Of a DNA stretch of 64,000 nt, positions 8,941-17,121 are shown in pieces. The stretch comes from Cellulophaga tyrosinoxydans (GTDB lineage: Bacteria; Bacteroidota; Bacteroidia; Flavobacteriales; Flavobacteriaceae): the NCBI RefSeq assembly GCF_900176415.1, contig NZ_FWXO01000001.1, forward strand, positions 1,050,053 through 1,114,052, written 5' to 3'. The translations under genes were made by a program, and so were the position numbers. Within the stretch, counting starts at the first letter, position 1, and every line of letters starts with the position of its first letter. The notes beneath the pieces are model-generated. The model did not search any database. It saw nothing but the letters and a program-made list of their open reading frames with translations, and was not told where the DNA came from.

Positions 8941-9438
8941 TTATAATATTAGTTCATAACAATAAAAAGGATGAATACTTTGTTTAGGAAAATAAATGGT
9001 TCCCAATTTCTGATAACCTCTCGCCTGATAGAATTTTTGATTTCTTTGGTTTTGACTAAAAGTATCTAAGCGGACAGAAATAAAATTTTCTTTACGGGCA
9101 TAGGCTTCTGCATAGTCCATCATTTTTTTCGCAAAACCTTTTCCTTGTTGCTCCGGATGCACACACAATCTATGAATATAAATATTGTTTTGGTTAGGCG
9201 TAAGCCAAGTAATAGGTAAATATTCATGATCCATAAATGTAGAAATGACAATAGTTCCTATTATTTTGGAATTATTTTCAAGTACAAACAATTCATTTCT
9301 TTTTATATCGTTTTCAAATGCAGCTTTAGACGGATAATGTTCGTTCCATTGGTGAATTCCATTTTCTGACATTTGTATTGCACAAGCGTTAGTTATTTTA
9401 AGAATGTCCGGAATTTCTGATATCTTTGCAGCACGCAT
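8941..9438 (-). CDS. GNAT family N-acetyltransferase
   Basis: A 165-residue acetyltransferase. The acetyl-CoA binding signature is LCVHPEQQGKGFAKKMMDYA (R/Q-x-x-G-x-G/A), followed by an RLDTFSQNQRNQKFYQARGY region and the usual GY end of the fold. The open frame extends to 9480, but the ATG at 9438 (MRAAKISEIPDI) gives the family N terminus and avoids crowding the divergent stress-protein gene. Substrate unknown. Probably cotranscribed with the MATE exporter. Confidence 0.85.
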   Translation of the reverse strand: MRAAKISEIPDILKITNACAIQMSENGIHQWNEHYPSKAAFENDIKRNELFVLENNSKIIGTIVISTFMDHEYLPITWLTPNQNNIYIHRLCVHPEQQGKGFAKKMMDYAEAYARKENFISVRLDTFSQNQRNQKFYQARGYQKLGTIYFPKQSIHPFYCYELIL

Positions 9439-9491
9439 TAGTTGAGCTTTTAATAAATGTAAATTTAAAGTATAAATCATAAATCATTATT

Positions 9492-10292
9492 ATGAAAAAT
9501 ATATTGGTACCTATTGGCACATCGCCGGACTCACACGAGACCTTACAGTATGCAGTTGATTTTGCAAGTCAATTTTCTTCAGATATTTTTGTAATGGAGG
9601 TTTTTAACGTCTCTATAAAAGCTGGAACTTTAGGTAATGTAACAGAAAAGGTTGCCGAAAATAGTATTGAACGATTAAAGGAGATAATAGGTAAAGTAGA
9701 TTCTAAAGGGATTACTATAAAAATAGCAACGTATAATGGTAGTATTATAAGCGGATTAAAAGATATCGATAAAGAGTTAGGAATAGACTTAATAATATTG
9801 TCAACTCGTAGTAATGATATTCAAAATGAAGATTTGTATTTAGGCAATACTTCAGGAAAAATAATTAAGCAAACAGATATTCCTAGCTTAATTGTTCCAA
9901 AAGGGAGTGTTTTTAAACCGTATAAAACAATCTTAACGGCATTTAAATCGGGAATATTGAAGAGAAAAAGAATACTCGATCCATTAGTAGATATAAAGAA
10001 AAAATTTAAATCTGTTGTGAATTTGTTAATGGTAAAAACACCAGGCTATTCAGATGAAGATTTAAAAATTAATACGGCTTTAATGGATATAAGCTCACAA
10101 TTAACTTTAACTGAAAACGCTAGTACTTATTTGGGTGTATTGGAACATTTTCAAGCACAGCACCCAGATTTATTGTGCGTATTCAGAAGAAAAAGAGGTT
10201 TTTTTAAAGCACTTTGGGAGAAAAATACGATTACAAAATCTGAATTTTACGCTCCAATTCCAGTGTTGGTATTAAGCGTTAAGAAAGATTAA
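9492..10292 (+). CDS. universal stress protein, two-domain
   Basis: A 266-residue protein. The first UspA domain (about 1-137) begins MKNILVPIGTSPDSHETLQYA and ends with GNTSGKIIKQTDIPSLIVPKG, which carries the nucleotide-binding G-x-T/S-S region. The second half (about 143-266) repeats the fold in degenerate form (KTILTAF... PIPVLVLSV). A cytoplasmic stress-response protein of unknown precise role. It is the last chromosomal gene before the tRNA-Ala integration site. Confidence 0.85.
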   Translation: MKNILVPIGTSPDSHETLQYAVDFASQFSSDIFVMEVFNVSIKAGTLGNVTEKVAENSIERLKEIIGKVDSKGITIKIATYNGSIISGLKDIDKELGIDLIILSTRSNDIQNEDLYLGNTSGKIIKQTDIPSLIVPKGSVFKPYKTILTAFKSGILKRKRILDPLVDIKKKFKSVVNLLMVKTPGYSDEDLKINTALMDISSQLTLTENASTYLGVLEHFQAQHPDLLCVFRRKRGFFKALWEKNTITKSEFYAPIPVLVLSVKKD

Positions 10293-10343
10293 TATTAATT
10301 TTTGATACTTAAGTAAAAAGTGTTTCCTTTGAGCCACTTTTTC

Positions 10344-10418
<75 letters not shown>

Positions 10419-10431
10419 CAGTAAACATAGG

Positions 10432-10464
10432 GCTTCAAGAGTTTTTAACTTTTGAAGCTTTTTT
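10432..10464 (+). terminator. intrinsic terminator after tRNA-Ala, supplied by the element
   Basis: Arms GCTTCAAGAGTT and AACTTTTGAAGC (one G-T pair) with a 2-base loop are followed by a run of six T. It now serves the tRNA, because the chromosomal terminator was displaced to the other end of the element. Confidence 0.8.
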
Positions 10465-10466
10465 CA

Positions 10467-10487
10467 TTTGCACGCATTTTGCACGCA
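10467..10487 (+). promoter_or_regulatory. paired integrase arm-type sites, left end
   Basis: Two direct copies of TTTGCACGCA begin at 10467 and 10478, one helical turn apart. The same pair with the same spacing occurs at 26011-26031. Placement inside both ends of the element fits integrase arm-type binding sites. Confidence 0.6.
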
Positions 10488-10615
10488 ATTGAAATTTTCT
10501 CCTTTTCAACTAAAATTTAACACTTTTTGACTTTAATTGTATTAAAACAGCCCGTTGTGCTTTAGATTATGGTGATATTTCCTACTTTTAGGATTGCTAA
10601 ACCATAATAAGATTA

Positions 10616-13600
10616 ATGGCTCTATTTCAAACCTCAGTACTTAAAAATTACCTTAAACAATTAGACGATAAAACCATAGCTAAATCCTATGGTAAGTATG
10701 TAAAATATTTTTTTAATACTACTATTCAAGAAAATATAAGAAACTCAAAAGAAGAGCAATTTCAAGCTACTTTTTTAAATGAACTTTTCGTTTCAATTTT
10801 GGGCTATACTTTAAATCCAAATCCTGAATTTAATTTAACCACTGAATTTAAAAATCAAAAGAATAATCGGAAAGCCGATGGTGCAATTTTAAAAGGAGAA
10901 AATGCTATTGGCGTTATAGAACTAAAAGGCACTAATACTAAAGATTTAGAAAGCATTCGAAAACAGGCTTTTGATTATAAGGCCAATCAAAAAGGTTGTG
11001 TATATGTAGTCACATCTAATTTTGAAAAACTCAGGTTTTATATTAATGATGCTACAGAGTTTGAAGAATTCGATCTTTTTGATCTTACTGAAGACCGTTT
11101 TAAGCTTTTATTTCTCTGTTTGCAGAAGGATAATATTATAAATAATCTCCCGCTTGCGGTTAAGGAATCTTCATTGGTTGAAGAGGAAAAGATTACTAAG
11201 CGCTTTTACTCCGATTACTCGTTGTTTAAAAGAGAGTTGTATCGCGATTTGGTAAGACGAAATGCAACACAGCTAAAAAATTATAGAAAAACCGAGTTGC
11301 AGGAGATTTCGGTTGGAGGTGTTGGGGATGATGAAATAATTCGCTTAGAAAAGAATGTTAAACTAGCGCTTTTTAAGAAATCGCAAAAATTGATTGATAG
11401 GTTCTTATTTATCTTTTTTTCAGAAGACAGGGGTTTATTGCCGCCAAACTCTACAGTACAAATATTGAAAAAATGGAAAGCTGATGTTGATTTCGGTGAT
11501 GAACGACCTCTTTATGATTTGTTTAAGCAATACTTTAATTTTTTAGATAAAGGCAGACAGGGCACAACGTTAAGAGCAGAAATATATGCCTATAATGGAG
11601 GGCTTTTTAAACCTGATTCTGTTTTAGATAGTCTTGAAATTGATAATGAATTACTTTACAAACATGCTTTACAGCTGGCTAATTATGATTTTGAAAGCCA
11701 GGTTGATGTAAACATTTTAGGTCACATTTTCGAGAACTCTTTAAATGAAATTGAAAGTGTAAATGCTGAAATAGAAGGAGCAGATTTTGATAAGCAAAAA
11801 AGCAAACGTAAAAAAGACGGCGTTTTCTACACGCCTAAATACATTACCAAATATATTGTAGAAAATACGGTAGGTAAATTATGTGAAGAAAAGAAAGTTG
11901 CTTTAGGTTTTAAGGAAGAAGAATATTTTAAGGGGCGAGCCAATAGACACAAAACAAAAATATTGGAGTTAGTAGAGCTGTTAGACAATTATAGAGCTTG
12001 GTTATTAGAACTAACCATTTGTGACCCTGCTTGTGGTTCTGGAGCTTTTTTAAACCAAGCTTTGGACTTTTTGATCAAAGAACATAATTATTTAGATGAG
12101 CTAAAGGCCAAAATTTTAGGTGGCGGTCTTGTCTTTAGTGATATTGAAAATACTATTTTAGAAAATAATATTTTTGGTGTTGACCTTAACGAAGAATCAG
12201 TTGAGATTGCAAAACTTTCGCTATGGTTACGAACAGCTCAGCCAAGAAGAAAGCTGAATGACTTGAGTAGTAATATCAAATGCGGCAATAGTTTAATAGC
12301 TGATAAAAAAGGAGCTGGTAATAAAGCATTTAGTTGGGAGCAGGAATTCCCGAAGGTTTTTGATAGAGGTGGTTTTGATGTGGTAATTGGTAATCCGCCA
12401 TATGTAAAACTAGAGACGATAAAGGAGCAATCTCTACAGCTAGAAAAATACAATTTTGAAACTTTTGACAAAAGAGGAGATTTGTATGTGCTCTTTGTGG
12501 AGAAAGGGTTTAATATACTAAAACCAAATGGGGTATTGTCTTATATAATGCCTAACAAATGGTTACAGGCTGGGTACGGTCAACCGTTACGCTCTTATTT
12601 TTTAACCAAAGCGTTACATCAATTGATTGACTTTGGAGACATCCAAATTTTTCAAGGAGCAACCACATACCCTATAATTTTTGTTGCGAGTAATAATAGT
12701 CCTGAGAAAGAATTTAAAGTTGCTGTTTTACAATCTGCAAAGGCAACCGATTTTGAAACCAATGTATCTCTAAGTTTTGAAAGTTATAAAACAAGCTCTT
12801 TTGATAAGAATACATGGGTAATTTCATCAAAAAATAATAGAAATTTGTTAGATAAACTTTCTAATACCTGTAAAACTTTATTTGATTTTATTGGTGGTAA
12901 AGCTAATTATGGAATTAAAACAGGACTTACCGAGGCGTTTTTAATATCTCAAGAAGTTTATGATAAAATGGTGGAGGAAGATGCCAAGGCTGTAGAATTT
13001 TTGTTTCCTTTTTTATTAGGTCGTGAGGCAAAACCGTATGCAAACCCAACACCACTAAACTATCTTTTACTTTTTGAAAAAGGATTTACTAAAAGTAAAT
13101 TAGGGGACTGTACAGAAGAAGAAGCTTGGTCTTGGTTACAAAAGCAATATCCGTCAATTGCCGAATGGTTATCTCCATTCGAGGAAAGAGCTAAAAAGCG
13201 AACCGATAAAGGTGATTTTTGGTGGGAGCTTAGAGCTTGTGATTATTATTCGGATTTTCAAAAACCAAAAATAATGTATCAAGTCTTGCAAGTTAAACCT
13301 TGTTTTATTTATGACGAGAAAGGATTGTATTGTAATAATTCCATGTGGATAATCCCTATTGAGAACAAAGGCTTAGCGGGCATATTGAACTCCAAAATGG
13401 GCTGGTGGTTAATCACCAAATATTGTACACAAATACAAAATGGTTGCCAGTTAATATGGAAATATTTCGGGCAAGTGCCAATACCCCATCTTAACGGTGA
13501 ACTAGAGGTTTTGGTAGCTGACATGATTCTATTGACAAAATCATTGGATACTCAACTAAATGGTTTGTTGAATTTGGTAAAATCTAAATTTGCAATTGAA

Positions 13601-13849
13601 AAATTCAGTAATAAGCTTCAATCTTGGCATGAGTTAGATTTTGCAACCTTTAGCAAAGAGCTTAAAAAACTAAAAATACAATTGAGTTTAGGAGAAGAAT
13701 CAGAGTGGCTTATTTATTTTGAAGAGCAAAAAAATAAAGCCCAAGAGTGGCAAAGACAATTAAACCAAACTAATCAAGAAATCGACAAAATGGTTTATGG
13801 TTTATATGGGCTTACTGAAGAGGAAATTGAAATAATTGAGAATAGTTAA
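10616..13849 (+). CDS. type IIG restriction-modification enzyme (Eco57I-like)
   Basis: A 1077-residue single-chain enzyme. The N-terminal PD-(D/E)XK nuclease shows D88 and E102-L-K104 (KADGAIL...GVIELKG). The central gamma-class N6-adenine methyltransferase has SAM motif I at D470-P-A-C-G-S-G and catalytic NPPY at 593-596. The C-terminal third (about 700-1060) is the target-recognition region, with TaqI-C-like YYSDFQKPKI and LNSKMGWWL stretches. Such enzymes both methylate and cleave at one site. It heads a three-gene operon with a TIR protein (9 bp downstream) and a nuclease, 195 bp from the end of the tRNA. A PglX-like relative was considered, but the N-terminal nuclease favours type IIG. 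Confidence 0.88.
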   Translation: MALFQTSVLKNYLKQLDDKTIAKSYGKYVKYFFNTTIQENIRNSKEEQFQATFLNELFVSILGYTLNPNPEFNLTTEFKNQKNNRKADGAILKGENAIGVIELKGTNTKDLESIRKQAFDYKANQKGCVYVVTSNFEKLRFYINDATEFEEFDLFDLTEDRFKLLFLCLQKDNIINNLPLAVKESSLVEEEKITKRFYSDYSLFKRELYRDLVRRNATQLKNYRKTELQEISVGGVGDDEIIRLEKNVKLALFKKSQKLIDRFLFIFFSEDRGLLPPNSTVQILKKWKADVDFGDERPLYDLFKQYFNFLDKGRQGTTLRAEIYAYNGGLFKPDSVLDSLEIDNELLYKHALQLANYDFESQVDVNILGHIFENSLNEIESVNAEIEGADFDKQKSKRKKDGVFYTPKYITKYIVENTVGKLCEEKKVALGFKEEEYFKGRANRHKTKILELVELLDNYRAWLLELTICDPACGSGAFLNQALDFLIKEHNYLDELKAKILGGGLVFSDIENTILENNIFGVDLNEESVEIAKLSLWLRTAQPRRKLNDLSSNIKCGNSLIADKKGAGNKAFSWEQEFPKVFDRGGFDVVIGNPPYVKLETIKEQSLQLEKYNFETFDKRGDLYVLFVEKGFNILKPNGVLSYIMPNKWLQAGYGQPLRSYFLTKALHQLIDFGDIQIFQGATTYPIIFVASNNSPEKEFKVAVLQSAKATDFETNVSLSFESYKTSSFDKNTWVISSKNNRNLLDKLSNTCKTLFDFIGGKANYGIKTGLTEAFLISQEVYDKMVEEDAKAVEFLFPFLLGREAKPYANPTPLNYLLLFEKGFTKSKLGDCTEEEAWSWLQKQYPSIAEWLSPFEERAKKRTDKGDFWWELRACDYYSDFQKPKIMYQVLQVKPCFIYDEKGLYCNNSMWIIPIENKGLAGILNSKMGWWLITKYCTQIQNGCQLIWKYFGQVPIPHLNGELEVLVADMILLTKSLDTQLNGLLNLVKSKFAIEKFSNKLQSWHELDFATFSKELKKLKIQLSLGEESEWLIYFEEQKNKAQEWQRQLNQTNQEIDKMVYGLYGLTEEEIEIIENS

Positions 13850-13858
13850 AAATATTGG

Positions 13859-14800
13859 ATGAAAGCATTTATATCATATAGCCACCAAGACGAACAAAAT
13901 TTAGAATTACTACATCGTCATTTGGCACAACTTAAACGCGATGGATTAATTAATACATGGACAGATAAAAATATTCTAGCAGGACAAGAATTAAACGATA
14001 CAATATCTTCTGCATTGGAGGATTCACAGTTATTTCTTGCATTAATAAGTCCAGATTACATAAACTCAAATTACTGTTATGAAAAAGAGTTTGAGACAGC
14101 CCAGAAAATGCAAAAGCAAAATAAAATCACAATTATTCCAATAGTCTTAGAGCCATGTGATTGGCTTAGTACTCCTTTTAAAGATTATAAAGGACTACCC
14201 AAAGACGGAAAGCCTGTTTCAGATTGGAGTAATAAAAATACTGCAATGTTAGATGTAATACAAAATATAAGAAATCTAATTTCTGGATATCCTATTGATG
14301 TAAAGCCTACAACAAAAGGCAAATCAAAGTCTACATTACCATCTAATTACAAAATAAAAAAAGAGTTTGATTCTTTGCAGAAAATAGATTTTCAAGCGGA
14401 GGGTTTTAATAGCTTGAAAAAGATTTTAACAGAAAACCTTAAAGAGATCGAAGTAATAGAAAATATTAAAACACGTGTTCTAAACGACACTAATGAGCAA
14501 TTTATTGCCACGATCGTGAATCGTAATATGGTTCAAACAGAATCTAAGATTACCATCTCAAAAGGTGATGATTCGCCTATGGCTCAAATGATGGCTAATA
14601 GTTCTCAATATAGGTTGTCATTCCAATTTGACGATAGAAGAGGAAATATTTTAGGCTATAGTGTTACTTGGGATGATTTTGATCTTTTTTGGGTAAGAGA
14701 AGGTGATTTTTTTAGGAGAGAGAAGGAAAAAGTAAGTTTAGATGATATCGCAAATGAAATTTGGGTTGATTGGTTGGAAAAAGTAGGTATTATTGTTTAG
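13859..14800 (+). CDS. TIR-domain protein with unknown C-terminal domain
   Basis: A 313-residue protein. Residues 1-142 form a TIR domain: FISYSHQDE at the first strand, TDKNILAGQEL at the BB-loop position, LFLALISPDYINSNYC and then K76-E77-F, where the catalytic Glu of NAD-cleaving TIRs lies. A linker rich in Lys, Ser and Thr follows, then an alpha/beta domain (about 170-313) that I do not recognise. Bacterial TIRs often deplete NAD as abortive-infection effectors; here it is embedded between a type IIG enzyme and a nuclease gene with gaps of 9 and 13 bp, so it is most likely part of the same defence operon. NADase activity is inference. Confidence 0.85.
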   Translation: MKAFISYSHQDEQNLELLHRHLAQLKRDGLINTWTDKNILAGQELNDTISSALEDSQLFLALISPDYINSNYCYEKEFETAQKMQKQNKITIIPIVLEPCDWLSTPFKDYKGLPKDGKPVSDWSNKNTAMLDVIQNIRNLISGYPIDVKPTTKGKSKSTLPSNYKIKKEFDSLQKIDFQAEGFNSLKKILTENLKEIEVIENIKTRVLNDTNEQFIATIVNRNMVQTESKITISKGDDSPMAQMMANSSQYRLSFQFDDRRGNILGYSVTWDDFDLFWVREGDFFRREKEKVSLDDIANEIWVDWLEKVGIIV

Positions 14801-14813
14801 AAGATAAATAATT

Positions 14814-15428
14814 ATGGCAGAGTGTATAGATTGTGGAGCGTTTACAAAATTTGAAGGAGGTAGATGTTATCCATGTTATCAAAAGGAAAAAAACGACCTG
14901 GATGTGGATGATGATGAGATATCAATAGAAAGTAATGGTTTGACTGATAAAGAGCGAAACTACCGTTATAATATGATTAAGGGTAGAATTGCAGAAACAC
15001 TTATTCAAGAATTATTTTTAAGCCTTGGATTTAATGTTTTTAGATATGGTATGGAAAATACTATCCCTGGCATTATAGAGCTCCTTAAAGGTGTAAAGAG
15101 TGATGTTGCTACTGAAATAAAACGAATGCCAGATTTTGTAATTCAGAATCCGAACTCAAATGAAGTGCACTTTGTTGAAGTCAAATTTAGAAGTAGCGGT
15201 AGTTTTAAATTAAAGAACTTATCCAAAGACTACCCTTATCAAAATGCTTTAATAATTTTAGTAAGTAAAAAGCACATAAAATGTATTAGTGTAGAAGAGC
15301 TAAATGAGGGAAAGGAAATTACTGAATCTACTCGGAACTACTTGGGAAATCGTAAAGAATTTGAGCTCAATAAAGAGGTAATAAAAGAATTTTGCGACTT
15401 TGCTACAAAGTTTTTTGAGGGGGTTTAA
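14814..15428 (+). CDS. zinc-ribbon plus PD-(D/E)XK nuclease-like protein
   Basis: A 204-residue protein. The N terminus is a four-Cys zinc ribbon (C4, C7, C18, C21), followed by an acidic linker (about 28-36). The remainder matches a PD-(D/E)XK nuclease fold: helix with E61 (IAETLIQELFL), P106-D107 on a strand, E122-V-K124 on the next strand, then a Q-containing helix (YPYQNALIILV). The active-site residues look intact, so it could cut DNA or RNA. It is the third gene of the RM-TIR operon, 13 bp after the TIR gene. No named family recognised; a role as effector or accessory specificity protein is inferred from position. Confidence 0.7.
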   Translation: MAECIDCGAFTKFEGGRCYPCYQKEKNDLDVDDDEISIESNGLTDKERNYRYNMIKGRIAETLIQELFLSLGFNVFRYGMENTIPGIIELLKGVKSDVATEIKRMPDFVIQNPNSNEVHFVEVKFRSSGSFKLKNLSKDYPYQNALIILVSKKHIKCISVEELNEGKEITESTRNYLGNRKEFELNKEVIKEFCDFATKFFEGV

Positions 15429-15537
15429 TTGAGTTTTACAATGTAAAATTAAGCTATAGTATTGTTTGTCAGATGGTTAAGTTATTTTTTTGTTAATAAG
15501 TATGTTTCATAATTAAAAAGTTATTATCTTTGAATCA

Positions 15538-15588
15538 ACATGCTTACCCCGCTTCCCGTTGGAACAGCGCGCTCAGGGTAAGCTTTTT
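15538..15588 (+). ncRNA. candidate AbiF-associated small structured RNA
   Basis: An 8-bp outer stem GCTTACCC (15542-15549)/GGGTAAGC (15576-15583) encloses an inner hairpin TTCC-CGTT-GGAA that is extended by GC pairs across a CA bulge, and ends in a T-tract. A TATCTTTG box at 15525-15532 places a start near 15538. The RNA lies just before the Abi_2/AbiF gene, matching the published class of structured RNAs found upstream of abiF genes. The unusual GC content against the AT-rich surroundings supports selection. The stem could also act as a leader attenuator. Confidence 0.7.
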
Positions 15589-15599
15589 ATTTTTACCAA

Positions 15600-16514
15600 A
15601 TGCCTAAAGTTCCTTATGAAAAGCCTGCACTAACATATGCGGGGCAAATTCAGCAGCTACAAGAAAGAGGACTTGAAATCATTAATATACCTAGGGCTAC
15701 CCACTTATTAGAAAGTATCAGTTATTATCGCTTAAGTGGATATTGGTATCCAATGCTTGCAGATAAAAGTAATCATCAATTCAAAGCAAACTCCACTTTT
15801 CAATCTGCTTTTTACCTCTATTCCTTCGATAGGGAATTAAGAGTTTTGATTTTAAGGGAACTTGAAAAAATTGAAGTTTCGATTCGAGCAAAGATGATTT
15901 ATTTGCTATCCCATGAATATGGTGCTTTTTGGTATCAAGACGCTAATCTGTTCAAAAATCATATTAATCATAGTAAATGTTTAGGAAGTTTAGAGCACGA
16001 ATACAATAGAAGTGATGAAGAATTCATAGACGCCTTTGCAAAAAAATATTCTAATCCATTACCGCCAAGTTGGATGATGTTAGAGATTACTTCTTTTGGA
16101 ACATTATCTTTCTTGTATAGTAATTTGAAACCAGGAAAGGTAAAAAGAGAAATAGCTAGTCACTTTGGATTAAATGATAAGACCTTTTCATCGTGGATAC
16201 ATAGCATCGTTTACTTAAGAAATGTGTGTGCGCATCACAGTCGGCTTTGGAATAGGGTTATGAGTATACAACCTGTTAGACCTAGAAATATTTATAAAAC
16301 TTGGTTAAAAAACGACGGAGTATCAAATAACCGTACTTACTACATACTTACAATCATTTTATTTCTAATGCAGACTATTAATCCGGAACACACAATAGTC
16401 ACAAGGTTCAAAGCTTTACTGGAGAAATACCCCAATGTTGACGTGTTTGCAATGGGATTTCCTGAAAATTGGGAGGAAGAAGCACTTTGGTCTAATATCA
16501 ATAATGACATTTAA
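15600..16514 (+). CDS. abiF: Abi family protein (AbiF/AbiD-like, HEPN RNase motif)
   Basis: A 304-residue Abi_2 family protein. The N-terminal signature SISYYRLSGYWYPM and the LREKEKIEVSIRAK-like helix (LRELEKIEVSIR) are typical. Near the C terminus R207-N-V-C-A-H212-H213 provides the R-x4-H motif of HEPN ribonucleases. Family members stop phage growth by abortive infection, probably through RNA cleavage. A small structured RNA with its own promoter lies immediately upstream, so the pair may work as RNA plus toxin. ATG at 15600 follows the RNA's T-tract by about 10 bases. Followed by a 379-bp gap. Confidence 0.85.
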   Translation: MPKVPYEKPALTYAGQIQQLQERGLEIINIPRATHLLESISYYRLSGYWYPMLADKSNHQFKANSTFQSAFYLYSFDRELRVLILRELEKIEVSIRAKMIYLLSHEYGAFWYQDANLFKNHINHSKCLGSLEHEYNRSDEEFIDAFAKKYSNPLPPSWMMLEITSFGTLSFLYSNLKPGKVKREIASHFGLNDKTFSSWIHSIVYLRNVCAHHSRLWNRVMSIQPVRPRNIYKTWLKNDGVSNNRTYYILTIILFLMQTINPEHTIVTRFKALLEKYPNVDVFAMGFPENWEEEALWSNINNDI

Positions 16515-16893
16515 TTTAATTTTTAAAAATCAAGCAGGATTTCTGTCCAGCTAATTGATCCAACTCCAATTTTAGTACTTAATTATAGTATTTTTTAAAA
16601 ATAATGTATTAATTATTGTTCATAACTCAATGCAACCTATTAATTAGAAAAAAGCCGTCTAATTGCAAGTTCATCAGCCGAACACAAATTCCAGCAACTA
16701 AAATTAAAGAGCATTTTAATTGTTTTATTTTAGTTTAAATTGACATAACAACTTGTTATTCAGTTATATGTGAATAACTTACCATCTTCTTTCCTTTCCT
16801 AGAGGCTTAGTTTTTCTACCTTTATAACAACACTCCCATAAGGGAAAGCAAAAGCGCTTTTGTTCATTTTATAACCTTAAAAATTTATTTAAG
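16515..16893 (+). other. intergenic control region before the replication/mobilization block
   Basis: 379 bp without a gene. It contains the dyad at 16755-16778, a TACCTTTA box near 16818, and a 14-bp perfect palindrome CAAAAGCGCTTTTG (16849-16862) in the presumed leader, 31 bp before the HTH gene. No clear strong terminator for the abiF gene is visible. Confidence 0.6.
16755..16778. promoter_or_regulatory. inverted repeat, candidate operator
   Basis: GTTATTCA (16755-16762) and TGAATAAC (16771-16778) are perfect inverted arms spaced by 8 bp. They overlap an ATAACAA/TTGTTAT dyad at 16745-16759. They lie about 115 bp before the HTH gene, so binding by that protein or another element regulator is plausible. 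Confidence 0.4.
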
Positions 16894-17121
16894 ATGGACA
16901 CAATTTTAATACTAGATCGCTTAGATCGTTTAGAAAAACTATTCATAGGTCAGAAAGAAATTTTGACTCTTGATGAAGCCTGTGACTATACAGGAATTTC
17001 AAGAAGCTACTTGTATAAACTTACTGCAAAAGGTAAAATACCACACTCCAAACCTAATGGTAAACTTTTGTTTTTTGAGAAAACAAAATTGGTAGAATGG
17101 TTGCTTCAAAATAAAAGGTAA
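16894..17121 (+). CDS. helix-turn-helix DNA-binding protein, excisionase-like (HTH_17)
   Basis: 75 residues. An N-terminal coiled-coil-like helix (ILDRLDRLEKLF) is followed by a winged helix-turn-helix (about 24-70: LTLDEACDYTGISRSYLYKL, then a K-P-N-G-K-L-x-F-F wing). This MerR/Xis-type fold is standard in excisionases and regulators of Bacteroidetes integrative elements. It starts the replication/mobilization block, and its TAA overlaps the ATG of the next gene (TAATG), implying translational coupling. Whether it directs excision or transcription cannot be told. Confidence 0.85.
   Translation: MDTILILDRLDRLEKLFIGQKEILTLDEACDYTGISRSYLYKLTAKGKIPHSKPNGKLLFFEKTKLVEWLLQNKR

Noticed and set aside
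15576-15590. Simple terminator of the nuclease gene as explanation for the stem before abiF
   Set aside because: The stem is more than 110 bp past the nuclease stop, has an inner structured loop and its own -7 box just upstream, so an independent RNA is more likely, although a terminator role is not excluded.
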